Assembly (NCBI RefSeq): GCF_003123745.1
Contig: NZ_QETB01000001.1
Location: forward strand, 124,001-188,000
Direction: 5' to 3'
Length of the DNA: 64,000 nucleotides
Source: Ancrocorticia populi
Lineage (GTDB): Bacteria > Actinomycetota > Actinomycetes > Actinomycetales > Actinomycetaceae
Part shown: positions 59,915 to 64,000 of the stretch, piece by piece
Position numbering within the stretch: the first letter of the stretch is position 1
How the letters are laid out: each line of letters begins with the position of its first letter
Notes under the pieces: model-generated
Seen by the model: only the letters and a program-made list of their open reading frames with translations
Told to the model about the DNA's origin: nothing
Databases searched by the model: none
Made by a program: the position numbers and the translations under genes

Positions 59915-62341
59915 CTAGGCCGTGAGCGCCTCCACGGGAGAGATCTTGGCGGCCTTACGGCCCGGCATGAGCGAGGCCACGATGGCGGCCAGGATCGCCA
60001 CCGCCACCACACCAATAACTTGCAGCCACGGGATCACGATGACCGTTTGGGCAACATCGAACGGCATAGCCAGCGTTCCTACCCAGCCGAAGAAGATGCC
60101 GAGGGCAACGCCGATTATGGCGCTGGAACCAGCGATGAGCGTTGCCTCTAGTACGAGCATGCGCTTCATCTGCTTCTTGGTGAGGCCAAGGGCGCGGAGC
60201 AGCCCGTTCTCGCGGGTTCGCTCGAATACGGAGAGCGAAAGGGTGTTTGCCACGCCCACCAGAGCTACAAGCACCGAAACAGCCAGCAGCCCCACAATCA
60301 CCAGGAGCACGGTATTGATCATTTGGGTGTACATCGCACGCTCGGCGGCTGCGCCGCCCACATCTAGATTCTCGTCCATTGAGGTCAGCGAATTCTGGAC
60401 CTCGGTTGCGTCCGCATCGTCCGCGAGCTTCACGTAGATCTCGCGGATGCTGGATGAATCGGTTACGCGATCGAAGTCCTCGGGAGAGATGAGGATCTGA
60501 TCGGTATCCTCGTCCTGTGTGACGGCCAGCTCTTCGCACTGGGTGTCCCCGCAAACTTCTAGGGAATCGAGGTCCAGATAGCTCGGCACGCGGGCCTCAC
60601 CGCTCTCAATCACCGGGACGGTTGAATGCGCCACTGAGTTGAGATCGGGCTGAGCTAGTACGGCGACAGTTTGATCGTCTTCGGTAGCCTTCGCTGGATC
60701 GCCCAGAGTGAGCGTGTTGCCGCTCAGAGTGCCGTCGGTGCCGCGGACTTCTACCGCCGTGTCAACACCCTCGGTCCCATTCACCCGGTCAACAACGTTC
60801 TCCGAGATTCCGGAGCTTGTGGCCACGAGATCGTAGGGACGGTGGGAATCCACCTCAGTCAGGAGCGTCTCACGCATCGATCCGGCAGCAACCGCCATCG
60901 TGGTAATGAGGGTGACGCCTAAGATGATTGCTGTGCCAGTGGAGCCGGTTCGCTCCGGATTGCGAACCGTGTTGGAGCGGGCCATGATGCCCACGACGGA
61001 ACGGAAGGGCGCGCCAAACAGATAGGTGACCTTGGGCAGAATAACGGAGCACACGAGGAGCGCCCCGATGAAACCGAAAACGCCGGAGGCGAAGGCGACG
61101 AGGAAGCCAATATCCTCGCCCATATCGATCCCAAAGTAGAGTCCTGCAAGCGATACGGCCACGATGGACGTTCCAACAACAACGCGTACCTTGTGGCTGC
61201 GCTTAGCAGCTTCGGCATCAAGGGGAACTAGCGCCTCTATGGGTGAAACCTGCGTGACACTGCGGGCAGGGCGGGTCCCAATGAGGAAGGTGAGTAAGGT
61301 GCCCACGATCCAAACGATCGCCATCTGCCCGAGGTCCTGCATGGCGAAACCCTCGCTAAGGCCGTCGGCCACATCGATCCACACCAGCACAAAGGAGCCA
61401 AGCACGGCCCCAACCACAATGCCGATCAGTGAGGATACTGCACCAACCAATAGAGTTTCGCCTCGAATCATCCCGCGAACTTGGCGTGATGTGGCGCCGA
61501 GGGTGCGAAGGAGCGCGAGCTCGCGGCGGCGCTGCTCGAAGATGATGCGGAAAGTTGTGGACACCACGATGGCAGCCACGGCAAGCGCGATCACCGGGAA
61601 GACGAGCATAAAGACCGTCATGGTTCCCTGCCCGAGTTGCATCTGAGTGAGATCCTCGTCCATCGCATCCGCGCCGGACTGGACGGTCACGCCGGGATCG
61701 TCAATCGCCGATTCAATAGCCGCCGTCAGCTCGCCGCTTCCGGCTACGTAGAGGGCGTTAGGTTCGAAGGTTGGGTCAACGGCGCGAAGCGCTTGGGCGC
61801 TGGCTACAGTATCCGTACCGGATGTGGTGCCGCCTGACGATTCGAGGATCCCGGAGACTTGGAGGGTGTGCTGGTCCTCGTCGCCCCATGCACCCTGTGC
61901 AGTTACGCTGTCTCCAACGCCCACGCCTAAGGCATCGGCGTTGGCTTGGCTCAGTGCTAGCTGGTCAGGGCCGGATGGGAGAGAACCCGATACCAGTTCC
62001 TGCGCATGAGCCACGCTCACCGAGGGCGAAACCTTTCCTTCAGAGGTGCGAATATCCCAGTATCCATAGCCAAACTCGCGCACCGAATCGACGCCGTCCA
62101 CGCCTTCGACAACTGCAATGTACTCATTGAGGGGACGCTCTGAAGGATCGTCATAGTTCAGGGCGACCACAGCATCCACGCCCTCGTACTGCTGGCGCAC
62201 GGACTTGGTCAAAGAAGCATTCAGTCCTGACGATAATGCAAGGGCAACCACCACGAACGCCATCGAAATAGCTACGGCCAGTGCGGTGGCCATATACCGG
62301 CGCGAATGCGCCCTGATATTTGCTCGGAGAAGTTCTCCCAT
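59915..62341 (-). CDS. FtsX-family ABC permease, duplicated MacB-like (808 residues)
   Basis: This large membrane protein has a first helix (about 15-40), a MacB-type extracytoplasmic domain (to about 245), an FtsX helix set (about 250-430), a second extracytoplasmic domain (about 490-680) and a second FtsX set ending LMPGRKAAKISPVEALTA. Both FtsX units carry the LALLRTLGATSRQVR-type coupling motif (the second reads LLRALGLTKKQMK). It is the partner of the ATPase at 62344, 2 nt upstream on the minus strand. This single-polypeptide format is common in actinobacterial peptide or lipid exporters. Confidence 0.92.
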   Translation of the reverse strand: MGELLRANIRAHSRRYMATALAVAISMAFVVVALALSSGLNASLTKSVRQQYEGVDAVVALNYDDPSERPLNEYIAVVEGVDGVDSVREFGYGYWDIRTSEGKVSPSVSVAHAQELVSGSLPSGPDQLALSQANADALGVGVGDSVTAQGAWGDEDQHTLQVSGILESSGGTTSGTDTVASAQALRAVDPTFEPNALYVAGSGELTAAIESAIDDPGVTVQSGADAMDEDLTQMQLGQGTMTVFMLVFPVIALAVAAIVVSTTFRIIFEQRRRELALLRTLGATSRQVRGMIRGETLLVGAVSSLIGIVVGAVLGSFVLVWIDVADGLSEGFAMQDLGQMAIVWIVGTLLTFLIGTRPARSVTQVSPIEALVPLDAEAAKRSHKVRVVVGTSIVAVSLAGLYFGIDMGEDIGFLVAFASGVFGFIGALLVCSVILPKVTYLFGAPFRSVVGIMARSNTVRNPERTGSTGTAIILGVTLITTMAVAAGSMRETLLTEVDSHRPYDLVATSSGISENVVDRVNGTEGVDTAVEVRGTDGTLSGNTLTLGDPAKATEDDQTVAVLAQPDLNSVAHSTVPVIESGEARVPSYLDLDSLEVCGDTQCEELAVTQDEDTDQILISPEDFDRVTDSSSIREIYVKLADDADATEVQNSLTSMDENLDVGGAAAERAMYTQMINTVLLVIVGLLAVSVLVALVGVANTLSLSVFERTRENGLLRALGLTKKQMKRMLVLEATLIAGSSAIIGVALGIFFGWVGTLAMPFDVAQTVIVIPWLQVIGVVAVAILAAIVASLMPGRKAAKISPVEALTA

Positions 62342-62343
62342 TG

Positions 62344-63054
62344 CTAAATCTCCCTCAGCTGATCGGCTGTGGGGTGATCGAGCGAGGCGGAGATCTTCCC
62401 GTCCCGCACCGCGAGAACCCGATCGGCAATCAGAGCCGAATTCTCATCGTGGGTCACCATGATGACGGACTGCCCGAGCTTGTCCACGGCCTCACGGAGC
62501 ATTGAAAGAACCTCGGCGGACGCCTGCGAATCCAGATTTCCGGTGGGCTCATCGGCCACGATCACGGCCGGGCGCATGAGAAGGGCACGGGCCACCGCCA
62601 CGCGCTGCTGCTGGCCACCCGAGAGCTCGGAGGGCCGGTGAGAAAGGCGTTCGGAAAGCCCAAGTGAAGAAGCGATCTGATCGAACCACTGTGGATCCAC
62701 GCGCTCGCCCGCCAGCTTCAGCGGTAGGAGCATGTTTGCCTTGGCATCCAGCGTGGGGACAAGGTTGAAGCTCTGGAATACAAAGCCGATGCGTTCGCGG
62801 CGTAGGCGGGTGAGGTCGTCGTCGTCCAAATCCGTAATCTCACGTCCTTCGATCTGGACGGAGCCCTCGGACGGGGTGTCCAACCCGGCCAGAACGTGCA
62901 GCATGGTGGACTTGCCGGAACCGGATGGCCCCATGATGGCGGTGAAGCGGCCGGCTTCGAAGCCGACGGACACGTTGTCGAGGGCCACAACGCGCGTGGC
63001 GCCGCTGCCGTAGATCTTGGAAACGCCGTTCAGGGCGACAATGGGAGTGCTCAT
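62344..63054 (-). CDS. MacB/LolD-type ABC ATP-binding protein
   Basis: This 236-residue ATPase has Walker A GPSGSGKST, FVFQSFNLVPT, signature LSGGQQQR, Walker B VIVADEPTGNLD and H-loop VTHDE. It forms an operon with the 808-residue permease and is divergent from the kinase at 63163, sharing a 108-nt gap with the dyad at 63113. The exporter is therefore probably under control of that two-component system. Confidence 0.94.
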   Translation of the reverse strand: MSTPIVALNGVSKIYGSGATRVVALDNVSVGFEAGRFTAIMGPSGSGKSTMLHVLAGLDTPSEGSVQIEGREITDLDDDDLTRLRRERIGFVFQSFNLVPTLDAKANMLLPLKLAGERVDPQWFDQIASSLGLSERLSHRPSELSGGQQQRVAVARALLMRPAVIVADEPTGNLDSQASAEVLSMLREAVDKLGQSVIMVTHDENSALIADRVLAVRDGKISASLDHPTADQLREI

Positions 63055-63112
63055 GGTATCTATTCCAACGCATGGGCCAGGGGCAGCGGGAGTAGGTGAG
63101 CTATCTTCTTGA

Positions 63113-63130
63113 GGTAGAGCCAGCTCTACC
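63113..63130. promoter_or_regulatory. 18-bp dyad GGTAGAGCCAGCTCTACC (copy 2)
   Basis: Identical to the dyad at 52142, including the flanking C on the right. It lies 58 nt before the ABC ATPase start and 32 nt before the kinase start, in the shared divergent region. Confidence 0.8.
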
Positions 63131-63162
63131 CTCTAAGCTAGGTGGTGGGAAGAGAGGAAGGC

Positions 63163-64000
63163 ATGGGGATGCGCAAGATTAAGTGGCTGATTGCCGTACC
63201 GGTAATCGCTGGCGCAGTAGCGGCCCTCCTCTTAGGAGCTGGCTTCATCTTAGGCACTGGCGGGAGTTCGATGGCCTACATCGCCAGTTGGGGAGCTGCC
63301 GCGCTGGCCGCACCTTTCCTCGTTTGGAAGCTGGTGGAATGGGCGGCACGTAAGATCACCGCGGCGGTGGATCCGCGCGAGCCTGCCGAGATAGCTGCCC
63401 TCACCGAGTCAAGGCGCGAAATCGTGCGCGCTTTTGAGATCGAGCGGCGGCGGATCGAGCGCGATCTTCACGATGGGGCACAACAGTATTTGGTGACGTC
63501 ATCCATGGCGGTGGGCGAGGCCGATCTGATCCTCGAAACCGGCGGGGATGTGGACGCGGCGCGAAAGCTGCTGGCAAAGGCTCAGGACGATGGCGCGGCA
63601 GCTCTACGGGCGCTGCGACACACGGTGGCCGGCGTGCATCCCAAGGTGTTGTCCGATCTGGGGTTGGAGGCGGCCGTGCGCAACCTCGCCGCCGATAGCC
63701 CACTGGAAGTGACCGTGCGCGTACCCCACCAACTCCCCGAGCTCCCCGAGGGCGTGGTGGCCGCGGGCTACTTCATGGTGGCCGAGGCCCTGACTAACGC
63801 CGCGAAGTACGCGGGAGGCGCATCAGTTTCGATCCTTCTGGTGGCCGATGACGATTTACATATTAGTGTTGTCGACGACGGACCCGGCGGCGCCGTGATA
63901 TCTCCCGATCATGGGTTGGCCGGCATGAAAGAACGTTTGGCCGCGTTTGGTGGAAGCTTCGGCGTGATGAGCCCGCCGGGTGGGCCAACAACCGTACAGT
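63163..64000 (+). CDS. Sensor histidine kinase, 3' end outside window
   Basis: The frame starting MGMRKIKWLIAVPVIAG runs off the right edge after 279 codons. It has two membrane helices (about 8-30 and 40-58), a HisKA_3 phosphoacceptor H103 in ERDLHDGAQQYL, and a HATPase domain (AEALTNAAKYAGG, DDGPGGAV, HGLAGMKERLAAFGG). GAGAGGAAGGC precedes the ATG. The response regulator is presumably next, off the window, and likely binds the GGTAGAGC dyads. Confidence 0.9.
   Translation, partial: MGMRKIKWLIAVPVIAGAVAALLLGAGFILGTGGSSMAYIASWGAAALAAPFLVWKLVEWAARKITAAVDPREPAEIAALTESRREIVRAFEIERRRIERDLHDGAQQYLVTSSMAVGEADLILETGGDVDAARKLLAKAQDDGAAALRALRHTVAGVHPKVLSDLGLEAAVRNLAADSPLEVTVRVPHQLPELPEGVVAAGYFMVAEALTNAAKYAGGASVSILLVADDDLHISVVDDGPGGAVISPDHGLAGMKERLAAFGGSFGVMSPPGGPTTVQ

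Noticed and set aside
1-64000. CRISPR arrays, tRNA or rRNA genes, insertion sequences, prophage
   Set aside because: No regularly spaced repeats, no tRNA T-loop signature with flanking stems, and no transposase, integrase or phage protein was found.

Overview
This 64 kb window comes from a monoderm high-GC Gram-positive (Actinomycetota). The evidence is an LPNTG sortase anchor, Corynebacterium-type inositol genes, PspC-domain and NarL/DesK-type two-component systems, an actinobacterial NAD(P)H-quinone dehydrogenase, and RBS-led genes of fairly high G+C (judged by eye, not counted). Actinomycetaceae or a relative is my best guess; no rRNA or tRNA is present to settle it.

Positions 1-25,200 are a large inositol and cyclitol catabolic island. 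The core genes are a Cgl0158-family aldolase (cut by the left edge), iolB, iolD, iolA, iolG, iolE and the transporter iolT. Around them the same kit is repeated: five Gfo/Idh/MocA dehydrogenases, six xylose-isomerase-like TIM barrels and three LacI-family regulators, with a shared TAACGCGCGTTA-type operator at three promoters. One transporter gene has collapsed to a 65-codon remnant. A four-gene minus-strand operon (UPF0303, iolG, TauE/SafE, YczE) closes the island. The kinase IolC would lie off the left edge.

Positions 25,500-34,400 hold a zinc alcohol dehydrogenase, a small membrane protein, a hypothetical protein, a LacI regulator with a flavoprotein quinone reductase, and a sucrose-type operon (OHS-family permease plus GH32) under a perfect 18-bp palindrome.

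Positions 34,400-50,400 carry a PspC/LiaF-like envelope-stress locus whose kinase and apparent response regulator are separated by an orphan betaine-type binding lipoprotein and a 1,292-residue sortase-anchored GH30-like enzyme. That enzyme gene has two phased palindromic operators and is flanked by inverted copies of a 62-bp palindromic repeat. A HAD phosphatase, an RND permease, a NarL-type two-component pair and a 62-residue secreted two-cysteine peptide follow.

Positions 50,400-64,000 contain a TetR regulator with meso-diaminopimelate dehydrogenase, three ABC exporter systems (two with kinases nearby), a NifX-like protein with a Cys-Gly tail, a toxin-antitoxin pair inserted beside a duplicated gene tail, and a kinase cut by the right edge. 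An identical 18-bp dyad precedes two of the exporter systems about 11 kb apart, suggesting one response regulator controls both.

The most novel-looking items are the multiplied dehydrogenase/TIM-barrel modules, the 62-bp repeat family, the secreted peptide beside its two-component system, and the shared exporter dyad. All functions are read from sequence alone; no database search was run.
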